Assembly (NCBI GenBank): GCA_963848955.1 | Contig: CAWKFQ010000024.1 | Span: 372,001-436,000, forward strand | Direction of reading: 5' to 3' | Source of the DNA: DASUPK01 sp963848955 | GTDB taxonomy: Bacteria; Actinomycetota; Thermoleophilia; Solirubrobacterales; 70-9 | DNA: 64,000 nt | Part shown: positions 19,017 through 29,043 of the stretch, one piece after another | Layout of the letters: each line of letters starts with the position of its first letter | Position numbering within the stretch: position 1 is the stretch's first letter | Translations under genes and position numbers: made by a program | The notes under the pieces: model-generated | Told to the model about the DNA's origin: nothing | Seen by the model: only the letters and a program-made list of their open reading frames with translations | Database searches by the model: none

Positions 19017-20278
19017 GGCCTGAGCTCGAAACCCGCAGCGACGGAACCTAGGCGGTCGCCGGCGCCTCGATCGGGCCCGCCACCGGCTCGCCGCCGCGCC
19101 TGATGCGCGCCGCCGAGCAGCGGGAAGATCAGCGTCGAGAGGATCGCGGCGCCGACCAGGCCGGCGGCCGTCGACGAGGTCATGTGCCCGGCCTCGATCG
19201 CCAGCGTGGTGATCGCCAAGACCAGGGGCAGCTCCGTGGCCGAGTAGACGGCGAGCGCCACCCTGTCGCGCAATCCGAGCTCGCTTCGATACAGCAGCAG
19301 GGCCGGGAGGCCGCGCACCACCAGGAAGAGGCCGAGGAACATCGGCACCTTGAGCAGGGCGGTGGCACTCGAGGTCAGGGCATCGAGATCGAAGGCCATC
19401 CCGCTGGTGATGAAGAAGAACGGGATCAGCAGGCCGTACCCGACCGCGTACAGCTTGGAGTCGAAGACGGCCACCTCGCGGCCGCGCAGCGCGATCCGGG
19501 TGATCATGCCGGCCACGAACCCGCCAAGGAGCAGGTCGAGGCCGAGCTGAGCCGCCAGGGCGACGAGCGCGAAGACGAGCACCACAGCGAGCCGGACGGC
19601 GAGCTGGCTGGAGGTCTCGAAGGTCCTCTCGACCAGCGGCCATCCCCTCCACGCGGAGCGCACGGCGAGCAGTCCCGTGATCACGGCCAGGGCGATGAAG
19701 AGGACCAGGATCGCGGCCTCGTGGAGCGGATGGCCGGTGGAGAGGATCAGCGTCACCAGCAGAATCGGGCCGAACTCCCCGATCCCCCCCGCGCCGAGCA
19801 GGTAGGTGCCGAAGCGGGTGCGCATCTCACCGGCATCGCTGAGGATCGGGATCAGCGTCCCGATCGCAGTCGTCGCCATCGCGGAGCCCGTGTAGAGGTA
19901 CGAGAGGATCACTCCCGCCGCCGCGAGCACTCCGCCGATCCCGTAGGCGAGCACCAGTGAGAGCCCCCAACCGACGGCGCCCAACTCGAGCGGCCGGCCC
20001 TTGATCCGGTCGAAGTCGATCTCGTAGCCGGCGAAGAAGAAGAGCATCCCCAGGCCGAGGTCGCCGAGGAGCGAGGTGGTGGGGTCGAGCGCGGCGATGT
20101 CGAATCCCTGCGGTCCGATGATGATCCCGAGCACGAGCTCCACGACCACCACCGGGATCGCCAGCCGCGGGGAGACGGCGAGCACGATCATCCCGGCGAG
20201 CGCCGCCGCGATAACGATGACGAGAGCGGACGTCTCGTCGACGCCGGCCGCCACCGTCCCTAGCGGCAACTGAGCCAT
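18980..20278 (-). CDS. CPA2-type monovalent cation/proton antiporter
   Basis: Membrane antiporter of the KefB/NapA-like CPA2 family (432 aa, about 12 TM helices). Recognisable segments are VVVELVLGIIIGPQGFD, LGLGMLFFFAGYEIDFD, a GGIGEFGPILLV stretch, and the late ITSGMAFDLDAL and ATELPLVLAITTLA. No C-terminal RCK/TrkA-N domain is present. The last 30-40 residues look out of frame. A one-base change near 19105 would instead give ARIRRGGEPVAGPIEAPATA and a stop at 19048-19050, a more natural end. The cation is not predictable from sequence. Confidence 0.85.
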   Translation of the reverse strand: MAQLPLGTVAAGVDETSALVIVIAAALAGMIVLAVSPRLAIPVVVVELVLGIIIGPQGFDIAALDPTTSLLGDLGLGMLFFFAGYEIDFDRIKGRPLELGAVGWGLSLVLAYGIGGVLAAAGVILSYLYTGSAMATTAIGTLIPILSDAGEMRTRFGTYLLGAGGIGEFGPILLVTLILSTGHPLHEAAILVLFIALAVITGLLAVRSAWRGWPLVERTFETSSQLAVRLAVVLVFALVALAAQLGLDLLLGGFVAGMITRIALRGREVAVFDSKLYAVGYGLLIPFFFITSGMAFDLDALTSSATALLKVPMFLGLFLVVRGLPALLLYRSELGLRDRVALAVYSATELPLVLAITTLAIEAGHMTSSTAAGLVGAAILSTLIFPLLGGAHQARRRAGGGPDRGAGDRLGSVAAGFELRPHLTVSVPCMPA

Positions 20279-20311
20279 CGGCGAGACTCTAAGCCGGGTA
20301 CCGGCTCGATC

Positions 20312-21516
20312 TCAAGTCGTCGGCTGCGCTTCCGGGGCGGCGTCTCCGTGGCGGACCTCGGCGCGGTTCTCGCCGTAGCGCCGCGTCTCCAAGGCGATCA
20401 TCGTCCAGAGCAGGACGTTGATCAGCGCGAGCATCACCAGCGCCGAGAGCTCGAGCGCGGCCGGATAGATCGCGAAGAGCAGCAGCGCCATGCCGAGCCG
20501 ATGCCGGTTGATCGTCCGAACGTGCCGATAGCGGAACGCGACCAGGCCCAGCAGGTAGACGGCGACGCCTCCGACCAGCGCGAACGCGGGAACGTCTTCG
20601 AGTGGATCCGTCGGGTGGCCGATGGCCTTCTTCAGGCCCAGCGCCAGCAGGATGATCCCGGCGACGAGCAGGAAGTGGATGTAGGAGTAGGAGTCGCGGG
20701 CGAGCTCGTTTCGAGCCTTGCCCTCAGGCGCTCGCGCCAGGCGCCGAGCCGAGACCAGGGCCACGATGTCGAAGTAGGTCCACCAGAGCGCGGCCACCAC
20801 GCCGATGCCCAATCCCGCCGCCGCTGCGATTCCCCAGGTCAGCTGCGATCCGGCGCCGAGTCCGATCGCGACGATCGACTCTCCGAGGGCGATGATCACG
20901 ATCAGGCCGTGCCGCTCGGCGAAGTGGCCGGGCACCAGGTGCCAGCCCTCCGATCCGAACAGGTACGGCTCGGCCATGTCGAGAACGAGGGCGAGTCCCC
21001 AGACGGCCGCCTGCGGACCGGGGTCGAGGAACGAGCCCGTGATCAGCAGCGAGATGCCGATCGCCGTCCCGACCCCGAGGCCGGTCACGGAGCGCCGGAA
21101 GCTGGGGTCGTCGCGGCCGGCGAGCCCCAGCAGGAAGACCTGCGCGATCCGAACCGCACCGTAGGCGACGGCGAACTCGGTCGCCAGGCCGCCGAATGCC
21201 TCGGGGATGCAGATCGAGGCGATCAGGAAGCCGGCCATCGCGGCGAAGAGCGCGATCCGGACGCCGCCCTCCTCGGGGTCGATGACGCTGGTCAGCCAGG
21301 CATAGCCGACCCATGACCACCAGAGCAGCGCGAGGATCGAGCAATGCCCTGGCCGAGGCCGCGTCCAGGTCGGTGTGCTCGCGACATCAGCGCCGTGCAC
21401 TGCGTGAGCGCCAGGACGAAGACGAGGTCGAAGAAGAGCTCGAGCGGCAGCACCCGGTCCTCCTGCCTCAGGGAGGCCCCAAGCCGCAGTCGCTGTGTCT
21501 CGCTGTCCGTCGCCAC
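20312..21516 (-). CDS. LtrA-like (low temperature requirement A) membrane protein, frameshifted
   Basis: About 400-aa multi-TM protein of the LtrA family. The N-terminal signature VLPLELFFDLVFVLALTQC is in one frame starting at GTG 21516. The rest (LALLWWSWVGYAWLTSVID, then GHFAERHGLIVIIALGESIVAIG) is in another. The switch lies between about 21345 and 21425 and may involve more than one indel. The biochemical role of the family is unsettled. It has its own strand and stands 34 bases downstream of the antiporter start, so both may form one transcript. Confidence 0.82.
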
Positions 21517-21628
21517 GGCGTTCCGCGCAGTATCTCGCGGTCGCCCGGCGGCCGGTCGTTCCGGGAGGCGTCACAGTCCCAGGTAGCAGTCGGGTATCGA
21601 CCGCAGTACAACGGCTAGGAGCGACAAC

Positions 21629-22168
21629 GTGAGGACATCGTCCAAGAGGCACATTCAGAAACGGTTCCGGAAGCGTGCGAGATACTCTGGCGCGCGTCGC
21701 GCCGTGAGGAGGTGGCGAGGGACCTCGTGGCAGGATGCGCTCGGCGGCAGCCTGTTGCTTGGAGCCGCGTCGGGCCTGCGCGGCCAGATCGGTGTGGCGG
21801 TCATCGCGGTTCGCTCGGACCCCTCTCTGCCTCCGATACTCCGGCAACCGTGGAGCAGGCGGGTGTTGGTGGCGGCGGCGGTTGGCGAGCTGATCGCCGA
21901 CAAGTTGCCGAGCACCCCGAGCAGGCTCGAGCCGCAGGGGATCGTCGGCCGACTCGTCCTGGGGGCGCTGGCAGCCGGGCTCTTCGCCCAGACTCGGCAA
22001 GCACCTTGGCTTCCTGCCTCCGGTATCGGGGCGGCGAGCGCAATTGTGGCCGCAAAGATCGGCCACGACGTACGGGCCCAACTGGCCAAGCAGGTGCCCG
22101 ACCCTGCCGTGGCAGTCGTCGAAGACACCGTCGCACTCAGCCTGGCCACTGAGGGAGCCGCGCGGTGA
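21629..22168 (+). CDS. DUF4126-like small membrane protein
   Basis: 179 aa. After a basic N-terminus (about 30 residues, many Arg) come hydrophobic segments with the motif GAASGLRGQIGVAVIAV, then VAAAVGELIADKLPSTPSRL and GRLVLGALAAGLFA, a pattern I associate with DUF4126 proteins. Function unknown. It is divergent from the LtrA-like gene and lies just upstream of efp. The start is uncertain; the long basic N-terminus may be non-coding. Confidence 0.65.
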   Translation: MRTSSKRHIQKRFRKRARYSGARRAVRRWRGTSWQDALGGSLLLGAASGLRGQIGVAVIAVRSDPSLPPILRQPWSRRVLVAAAVGELIADKLPSTPSRLEPQGIVGRLVLGALAAGLFAQTRQAPWLPASGIGAASAIVAAKIGHDVRAQLAKQVPDPAVAVVEDTVALSLATEGAAR

Positions 22169-22226
22169 TTGGGTACTGAAGGTGCGTCCCCTGTCGTCGT
22201 GGCCCGGCGGCTAGCCTTTCCTGGCC

Positions 22227-22787
22227 GTGATCTAGACCAACCAGTTCAAGAACGGAACGCACATCGATGTCGACGGGACCGTCTTCCGGATCGTCGAGTT
22301 CCAGCACGTCAAGCCGGGCAAGGGCGGCGCGTTCGTGCGCTCGAAGCTGAAGCGGGTCGACGACGGCGCCGTGATCGACAAGACCTTCAAGGCCGGTGAG
22401 AAGTTCCGGCCGGTTCGCACCGAGACCCGCAAGATGCAGTTCCTCTACGACTCGGGCGAAGCAGCTGTCTTCATGGACAACCAGAGCTACGACCAGGTGG
22501 AGATCCCGAATTCCGTGGTCGCGGACGCCCTGCGCTGGGTCCCGGCCAACTCGGACGTCGACCTGCTCTTCGTGGACGAGCGACCGGCGGGCGCCCAACC
22601 GCCGACCGCGGTCGAGCTGGCCGTGACCCAGACGGATCCGGGGCTCAAGGGCGACACCGCTTCGGGAGGCGGGACCAAGCCGGCGACGCTGGAGACCGGT
22701 GTCGTGGTTCAGGTTCCCCTCTTCATCGAGGAGGGCGAGAGGGTCAGGGTCGACACCCGCAGCGGCGAGTACGTGTCGCGTGCGTAG
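22227..22787 (+). CDS. efp: Elongation factor P, in-frame TAG at codon 3
   Basis: Relieves ribosome stalling at polyproline stretches. The natural start is GTG-ATC-xxx-ACC-AAC-CAG (family MISTNQFKNG), but codon 3 reads TAG (22233-22235). One substitution from TCG would restore Ser. The rest is intact over about 186 codons: the tip-loop Lys (about residue 32) lies in VKPGKGGAFVRSKLK, and the OB domains extend to GERVRVDTRSGEYVSRA. Without the upstream start only a GTG at 22335 remains, which would delete the functional loop. A sequence error or strain-specific mutation is likely. The stop overlaps nusB by eight bases. Confidence 0.9.
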
Positions 22788-23160
22788 GTCGGACCAGAGA
22801 AGAGACGCAGTCTTCGCGCTCTACCAGCACGAGGTGACCGGCAGACCGCTCGGAGAGCTCCTCGGGGAGGCCAAGCCATTCACCCGGGAGCTCGCGGAGC
22901 AGGTGGAGGCGAACCGCGATGAGTTGGATGACCTGATCTCGCGCCATTCCCAGAACTGGTCGCTGGAGCGGATCGCGCCCCTGGAGCGGAGCATCATGCG
23001 CACCGCCCTCTACGAGGCCCTCCACAGCGACGACGTCCCGGTCGAGGTCGCGATCGACGAGGCGGTCGAGCTCGCGAAGGAGTACTGCGGCGCGGACGCG
23101 CCGGGGTTCGTCAACGGAGTTCTCGGGGCCGCCCTGGAAGAGAGGGGCGCCGTCGACTGA
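22780..23160 (+). CDS. nusB: Transcription antitermination factor NusB
   Basis: RNA-binding partner of NusE/S10 in rRNA antitermination (126 aa). GTG 22780 gives VRRSDQRRDAVFALYQHEV, the conserved N-terminal helix. The C-terminus carries the family pattern ERSIMRTALYEAL, VPVEVAIDEAVELAKEYCG and FVNGVLGA. It overlaps efp by eight bases, the usual efp-nusB pairing. Confidence 0.93.
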   Translation: MRRSDQRRDAVFALYQHEVTGRPLGELLGEAKPFTRELAEQVEANRDELDDLISRHSQNWSLERIAPLERSIMRTALYEALHSDDVPVEVAIDEAVELAKEYCGADAPGFVNGVLGAALEERGAVD

Positions 23161-23942
23161 TGGCGGCCGCGCTCGAGGGCATCGAGGGGCTCCTCCTCGA
23201 CCTGAGCGGCGTCCTCTACGTGCAGGATGAGGCGGTGCCCGGGGCCGCCGACGCCCTGGCGAAGCTGCGCGACGGCGGCATCCCGCTCCGCCTCGTCACC
23301 AACACGACGATGCGCCCGCGGCGCTCGATCCTGGAGCGCCTCCAGCGTCTCGGGATCGAGGCTGAGCCATCAGAGCTGCTGACGCCGGCGACCCTCGCGG
23401 TTCGGCGGTGCAAGGAGGCGGGGTACGAATCTGTCTCGCTGGTCGTGCTCGACGAGCTCCGCGAGGACCTGGAGGGCCTCGAGGAGGGCGAGGGATCCGT
23501 CGACGCGGTGATCATCGGCGACCTCGGGGAGGGCTGGGGCTACGGGATCCTGAACCGCGCCTTCCGGCAACTGATGGACGGGGCCGAGCTGATCGCCCTG
23601 CAGAAGAACCGCTACTGGGAGACGGCTGAGGGGCTCTCTCTCGATGCGGGGCCGTTCGTCTCGGCTCTCGAGTACGCGACCGGGCGGGAGGCTGAGGTCG
23701 TCGGCAAGCCCTCGGACGCCTTCTTCGAGCTCGCCCTCTCGGAGCTCGGTGTGCGCGCCGACCGGGCAGCGATGGTGGGCGACGACATCGAGGCGGATGT
23801 CGGCGGCGCGATGGATGCGGGTCTCGCCGGAATCCTGGTCAGAACCGGCAAGTACCGGGAGGACCTGGTACGGAAAAGTGGAATTGAGCCCACCTCGACG
23901 GTTGACTCGATCGCCGACGTGCCCGATCTGCTCTCGATCTGA
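23160..23942 (+). CDS. HAD-superfamily phosphatase, LHPP/HDHD2-like
   Basis: 260-aa HAD hydrolase of the NagD/LHPP subgroup. Motif I is DLSGVLY, in which the usual second Asp (DxD) is Ser, as in LHPP/HDHD2-type proteins. Motif II lies in LVTNTT, motif III is the Lys in VVGKPSDAFF, and motif IV is MVGDDIEADVGGA. The C2-type cap lies between motifs II and III. Substrate unknown. The ATG overlaps the nusB stop by one base. Confidence 0.85.
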   Translation: MAAALEGIEGLLLDLSGVLYVQDEAVPGAADALAKLRDGGIPLRLVTNTTMRPRRSILERLQRLGIEAEPSELLTPATLAVRRCKEAGYESVSLVVLDELREDLEGLEEGEGSVDAVIIGDLGEGWGYGILNRAFRQLMDGAELIALQKNRYWETAEGLSLDAGPFVSALEYATGREAEVVGKPSDAFFELALSELGVRADRAAMVGDDIEADVGGAMDAGLAGILVRTGKYREDLVRKSGIEPTSTVDSIADVPDLLSI

Positions 23943-24137
23943 CGATCCGTAGTTTTCCGGCGCTCTCTGCGCACAATTGCCGATGAACCTGAGGGCATGA
24001 AGTTGCATGCTCCCGACGCCAAGCGGAGGAGGGTTCTGGACGAATGTCCACCCGGCGGATTTCGGACGTACCGGAGGTCGAGCTCACGAGACGCGTCTCC
24101 GACCAGTGGGCACGCCCGATCAACTACCGTGACGGCG

Positions 24138-24326
24138 ATGGAGGCCAGGACCCCGGATCTGGAAGCGATAACGGCTCGGCTGGAACGGATAGCGCAGGAG
24201 CTCGAAGCCGGTCCGGGCGAGGAGCGCGGCGCGGAGCTGGTGCGGGAGGCCTCCGAATCCGCGGCGGAGGCAGGGAGAGCGGTGGAAGCCGCGCTGAGGG
24301 CCGCGACGGATACGTCGTCGCCCTGA
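24138..24326 (+). CDS. Probable exodeoxyribonuclease VII small subunit-like protein
   Basis: A 62-aa acidic helical protein: ITARLERIAQELEAGPG resembles the XseB LExIVxxLExG opening, and helical repeats follow (REASESAAEAGRAVEAALRA). Its position just upstream of ispA matches the xseB-ispA-dxs order of many bacteria. However, xseA is not adjacent, and the 195 bases upstream (23943-24137) hold no gene I can recognise. The frame remains open upstream to 23997, but the extra residues look non-coding. Confidence 0.5.
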   Translation: MEARTPDLEAITARLERIAQELEAGPGEERGAELVREASESAAEAGRAVEAALRAATDTSSP

Positions 24327-24334
24327 ACAGGGCC

Positions 24335-25241
24335 ATGAGCGAGTACCCCGACGACCTGCGAGAGCAGGTCGAGAACTATCTGGAGGCGATTCGGTTCTCA
24401 CAGATCCCGCCGACCGAGGGCCTCGAGGAGGCGATGCGCTACTCGCTGCTCGCGGGGGGGAAGAGGATCCGCCCAGTGCTCGCGCTCGCGACGGCGCGGT
24501 CGATCGGCCTCGACCCCGAGCGCGTGCTTCCCGCAGCCGCGGCGCTCGAGCTGATCCACACTTACTCCCTGATCCACGACGACCTGCCGGCGATGGACGA
24601 CGACGAGCTGCGACGGGGGATGCCGACGGCACACGTCAAGTTCGGTGAGAACGTCGCCATCCTCGCCGGCGACGCTCTCTTCGCCGAGGCGATGCACCTG
24701 TTCACCGAGGAGCAGACGGGGCACCCGGCGGCGGTGCTCGCCGCGCTCAGGGAGCTGGTCACGGCCGCGGGAGTGGGGGGCATGGTGGGCGGTCAGTACA
24801 TCGACGTGACCGAGTTCGATGCCGCCGCCAGGGGTCGACTGGGAGGCGGCGGTCAACCTCAACGCCTCGCGGCTACGGGAAATGCACTCGCTCAAGACCG
24901 GCCGCCTGATCGCCGCCAGCGTGTCGGTTGTGCTGATCCTCGGCGAGGTGCCCGAAGCTGAGACAATTCCGTACCGGCGTTTCGCCGATGAGCTCGGGGT
25001 GTTGTTCCAAATCGTCGACGACATACTCGACGTGACGGGCTCCGATGAGGAGCTCGGCAAGCCGAGCGGCAGCGACGAGAGGCACGGAAAGCTCACGTAT
25101 GTGAGTGCGTATGGACTGGAAGAAGCGCGCGAGCTAGCCTCCGAGTCGCATCAGAAGGCTCGTGCGGCGCTCGATGGGGCACGGCCCCGCACAGATGACT
25201 TGATCCGGATAACCGACTTCATTCACACGCGACACACCTGA
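24335..25241 (+). CDS. ispA: Geranylgeranyl/farnesyl diphosphate synthase, frameshifted
   Basis: Condenses isoprenyl diphosphates for quinones and carotenoids. ATG 24335 starts MSEYPDDLREQVENYLEAI. GGKRIRP, the first Asp-rich motif DDLPAMDDD and GQYIDV follow in frame 2. The frame shifts near 24835, after which frame 3 supplies LREMHSLKTGRLIAASV and the second Asp-rich motif QIVDDILDVTGSDEELGK. About 300 aa in all. The product chain length cannot be fixed by eye. The TGA overlaps the dxs ATG by one base. Confidence 0.92.
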
Positions 25242-27263
25242 TGCCGAAGAACAACAGCGATCCGAAGAAAACCGAGCCGCGCCTGCTCGATTCGATCGAC
25301 TCCCCAGCCGACCTCAGCAGCCTCTCCGACGAGCAGCTCCAGCAGGTCGCGCAGGAGACGCGCGAGCTGATCATCGACACGATCGGCGAGATCGGCGGCC
25401 ACTTCGGCGCCAACCTCGGCACCTGCGAGCTCGCCGTGTCGCTGCACAGCCTCCTCGACTCCCCGAAGGACAAGATCCTCTGGGACGTCGGACACCAGGC
25501 CTATCCCCACAAGGTTCTCACCGGCCGGCGCGACCGGCTCGACACGATCCGCCAGTACGAGGGGCTGGCGCCGTTCTGCTCGATCTTCGAGTCCGAGCAC
25601 GACATCATGGGCGCGGGGCACGCCTCGACCTCGATCGGCTACGCGGTCGGCCTGAAGGAGGCGATGCGCAAGGGCATCGGCGAGGACGGCAAGGTCGTCG
25701 CGGTGATCGGCGACGGAGCGCTCACGGGAGGCGTCGCCTACGAGGCGCTCCACCACGCGGGCGGCCTGCAGACCCCGATGGTGATCGTGGTCAACGACAA
25801 CGGGATGTCGATCTCACCGAACGTCGGGGCGATGTCCCGCTACTTCCAGCGGGCACGGCTCAACAAGCGCCTCTACTTCGCGCGCTCGACGCACCGAGGA
25901 GCGCCTCACCCAGCTGCCGCTCGGCCTGGGCCGGCGGATCGACAGGGTCGGACCCGAGCTGAAGGCGGCGATCAAGGCGTACTTCGCACCCGGCCTCTTC
26001 TTCGAGGAGCTCGACCTTGCCTATATGGGCCCGATCGACGGCCATGACGTCGCTGAACTCCGCGCGGCCCTTCGCAAGGGGCTCCAGGCCGGCCGGCCGG
26101 TCGTGGTCCACATCCAGACGGTCAAAGGCAAGGGATTCGAGCCGGCCGAGGAGGGCGGCCTGGTGGGAATGGAGAAGTGGCACGCCGCCAAGCCGGGCTC
26201 GATCGTGGATGGCAAGGAGGCCCCCAAGAAGCCGGTGCCGGTGAGCGAGTCCGACTCGCCCGAGAAGATCGAGAAGCTCGAGAAGCCGCCGCCAAAGGCG
26301 CCGCCGCAGTACACGGCGGTATTCGCGGACGCTCTGGTCGAGGAGGCCAAGCGGGATCCGCGGGTGATCGGCATCACCGCCGCGATGGCCGGCGGTACGG
26401 GACTGAACAAGCTCCACGAGGCGCTGCCCGAGCAGTACTACGACGTCGGCATCGCCGAACAGGATGCCGTCCTGTTCGCGGCCGGCCTGGCGCTGCAGGG
26501 AGCGAAGCCGGTCTGCGCGATCTACTCGACCTTCCTGCAAAGAGCCTTCGACCAGCTCGTGCACGACGTCTGCCTGCAGAAGCTGAACGTGGTGTTCGCG
26601 ATGGACCGGGCGGGCCTTGTCGGCGACGACGGGCCGACCCACCACGGATTCATCGACGTCTCCTACTTCCGCCCGCTGCCGAACGTCGTGGTGATGGCGC
26701 CCCGCGACGAGGCGATGCTCGTCCACATGCTGCGCACGGCGCTCGCCTACGACGACGGCCCGATCGCCTTCCGCTATCCGCGCGGCGCGGCCGAGGGCGC
26801 GCCGATGCCCGATGCGCCGAAGGAGATCGAGATCGGCAAGGGCGAGTACCTGCTGCCCGGCGAGCGGGTCGCGCTGCTCGGCTACGGCTACGGCGTCCAG
26901 GTCGCGCTGGGCGCGGCGGAGCTCCTCCGCAACAAGGGCCTGGAGCCGACGGTCGCGGACGCCCGTTTCGCCAAGCCGCTCGACGGCGATCTGATCGAGA
27001 GGCTCGCCACCAATCACGACCTGCTGGTGACGGTGGAGGAGAACGTGCTGCCGGGCGGCTTCGGCTCGGCGGTCCTCGAGCACGCCGAGGACGCCTTCGC
27101 CGACGGCCGGGCGCGCGCCCGCATCCTCCGCGTCGGGCTGCCAGACCGCTACGTCACGCACGGCAAGCCCGCCCTGCTCCGCGAGGAGGTCGGGTTCACC
27201 GGCGAGGCGGTCGCCGATCGGGTCCTGGCGGCACTGGGTAGCCGCGAGACCATCTTCCGCTAG
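25241..27263 (+). CDS. dxs: 1-deoxy-D-xylulose-5-phosphate synthase, frameshifted
   Basis: First enzyme of the MEP isoprenoid pathway. It condenses pyruvate and glyceraldehyde-3-phosphate with thiamine diphosphate. Motifs: DVGHQAYPHKVLTGR, the TPP/metal site GDGALTGG with NDN downstream, MGPIDGHD, then AGLVGDDGPTHHG and the C-terminal transketolase domain. A frameshift near 25893 (frame 2 to 3) separates RLYFARST from ERLTQLPLGLGRRIDR. The total of about 674 aa is slightly longer than usual because of a charged linker (about 26220-26310; Lys/Pro/Glu-rich) before the pyrimidine domain. Confidence 0.94.
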
Positions 27264-27401
27264 GGCTCGTCCTCCGGCCGCCGTTTGGGGGGAGGCGGTG
27301 GGGTAGGAGCGCACCGCGGGGCGGGAGATCTCCGACCCGCCGTCCATGACCAACCGGTACCTCAGAAGGGCGCCGGCGAAGTCAAATACAGGAGGGAACA
27401 G

Positions 27402-28970
27402 ATGAGACGTCTGATTGGGGTTGCAGTCGTCGCGGCGCTGGCGCTTGCCATCGTGCCTGCGGCTTCGGCGATCGACAAGGTCAAGACGAAGCAATTGCGA
27501 AGGCCGTGACCCCGGATGGGGTGTCGAACACGAACGCGCCCTGCAGCAGATCGCCCTCGCGAACGACGACACGCGAGCCGCGACGACACCTGGCCAAAAC
27601 GCCACGGTGGACTACGTCGTCAGCCGCATGAAGAGGCGGGCTACAAGGTCCACTTGGATCCGTTCGATTTCCCGATCTGGACCCTGAACAGCCCGTCGAC
27701 GTTCGCCGAGGTCTCGCCGACGGCGACGCCGTTCACCGAGGACACGGACTACATCGTCTCCCAGTTTTCGGGGGCCGGTGACGTCACTGCGCAGGTTGTG
27801 CCGACGAACGACATCGAGATCCCGCCGTCGGGTGGCCCCGGCACCGGGACGAGCGGCTGCGAGATGTCGGACTTCCCGCCGGAGACCGCAGGGAACATCG
27901 CCCTGATGCAGAGGGGCACCTGCGCGTTCACCGACAAGTTCGCGAACGCGAAGGCAGCAGGTGCGGCCGCCGCGTTGATCTTCAACGACGGGTTCGAGGA
28001 CCGGACGGAGCCGCTCTTCATCACCGCTCCGACGGACATGGGAATCCCGGCCGTGATGACCAGCTCGGCGGTGGGCGAGTCGCTGTACAGCGAGGCCCAG
28101 GGCGGTCCCGTGACCGCTGACATCGTCGTCGACGCGACCACGACGCCGCACGAGGAGATGAACGTGATCGCCGACAGCAAGACCGGTAGGAAGGGTCGGA
28201 CGATCTCCAGCGGTGCTCATCTGGACAGCGTTCCGGAGGGCCCCGGCATCAACGACGACGGCTCCGGAATCTCGACACAGCTCGAGGTCGCCGAGCAGAT
28301 GGCGCATCTGAAGCAGGACCCGCTGAACCGGGTGAGGTTCGCCTTCTGGGGCGCGGAGGAGGCCGGTCTGGTTGGCTCCACCGCGTACGTCGCGGATCAG
28401 GTGGCGAACGGCAAGATCGGGCAGATCGAAGCGAATCTGGACTTCGACATGCTCGGCTCGCCGAACTTCGTCCGGTTCGTCTACGACGGGGATCTCTCCG
28501 ACAGCGAGCCACCGCCCAGCGGCGCTCCCGCCGGATCGGCGCAGATCGAGGACATGTATCTGCGCTACTTCCGCTCGAAGTCCATGCCGACGGAACCGAC
28601 GGCGTTCGACGGCCGCTCGGACTACGGCCCGTTCATCGAGAACGGCGTCCCTGCCGGTGGCATCTTCACCGGAGCGGAGGGGATCAAAACCCCGGCCGAG
28701 GAGGCGATCTACGGCGGAATCGCGGGGTTGCAGTACGACCCCTGTTACCACCTGGCGTGCGACACGTTCTCGAACGTGAGCCGCAAGGCGATCAATCAGA
28801 TGTCGGATGCGGCCACGCATTCGATCTGGACGCTCGCGCGCTCCAACAGCCCGATCACGCAGTTCCAGGGCTCGACGGCGAAGGTGAGCAAGGCGAAGGC
28901 CAGCAGGGCCAAGGCCAACGTGGGGAGGGCGACCGGCCTTCCCTATCGCGGTCCGTTCCCGGTCCGCTAG
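27402..28970 (+). CDS. Secreted M28 aminopeptidase with PA domain, two frameshifts
   Basis: Exported zinc aminopeptidase. AGGAGGG at 27390-27396 precedes ATG 27402 and a clean signal peptide (MRRLIGVAVVAALALAIVPA, then ASA). Frames switch near 27505 and 27630 before the long frame 3 stretch. A protease-associated (PA) domain (AGNIALMQRGTCAFTDKFAN) is inserted before the M28 core, whose zinc ligands are readable: His in SGAHLDSV, Asp in INDDGSG, Glu-Glu in GAEEAG, Asp in NLDFDMLG and His in YDPCYHLACD. The basic C-terminal tail is Ala/Lys-rich. It carries the same 14-base leader around its ribosome site as the peptide-binding lipoprotein at 4004. A strong hairpin follows. Confidence 0.88.
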
Positions 28971-28995
28971 CGATCGCAGAACCAACGCCGTAGTC

Positions 28996-29031
28996 AGGCA
29001 ACCGGCCGGCGAGAGCCGGCCGGTTGCCTTT
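28996..29031 (+). terminator. Strong hairpin terminator, bidirectional
   Basis: A 15-bp perfect stem AGGCAACCGGCCGGC with a GAGA loop, followed by TT, lies between the converging M28 peptidase and the minus-strand membrane-protein gene, and could serve both. Confidence 0.75.
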
Positions 29032-29043
29032 CCGTCTACGCGA

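Noticed and set aside
18762..19652. Minus-strand ORF overlapping pepQ and the antiporter
   Set aside because: Arg/Pro-rich out-of-frame reading of the antiporter; no start context.
22233..22235. TAG reassigned as a sense codon, given the efp codon 3
   Set aside because: Many genes here end naturally at TAG (4004-5659 gene, aroC, recN, recO, dgt), so general reassignment is not credible.
23997..24137. Longer N-terminus for the xseB-like gene
   Set aside because: Residues before 24138 are Arg/Ser/Pro-rich without helix pattern; family length fits the later ATG.
24398..27605. Long minus-strand open frames opposite ispA and dxs
   Set aside because: They mirror the codon structure of strongly supported genes and show no family features.
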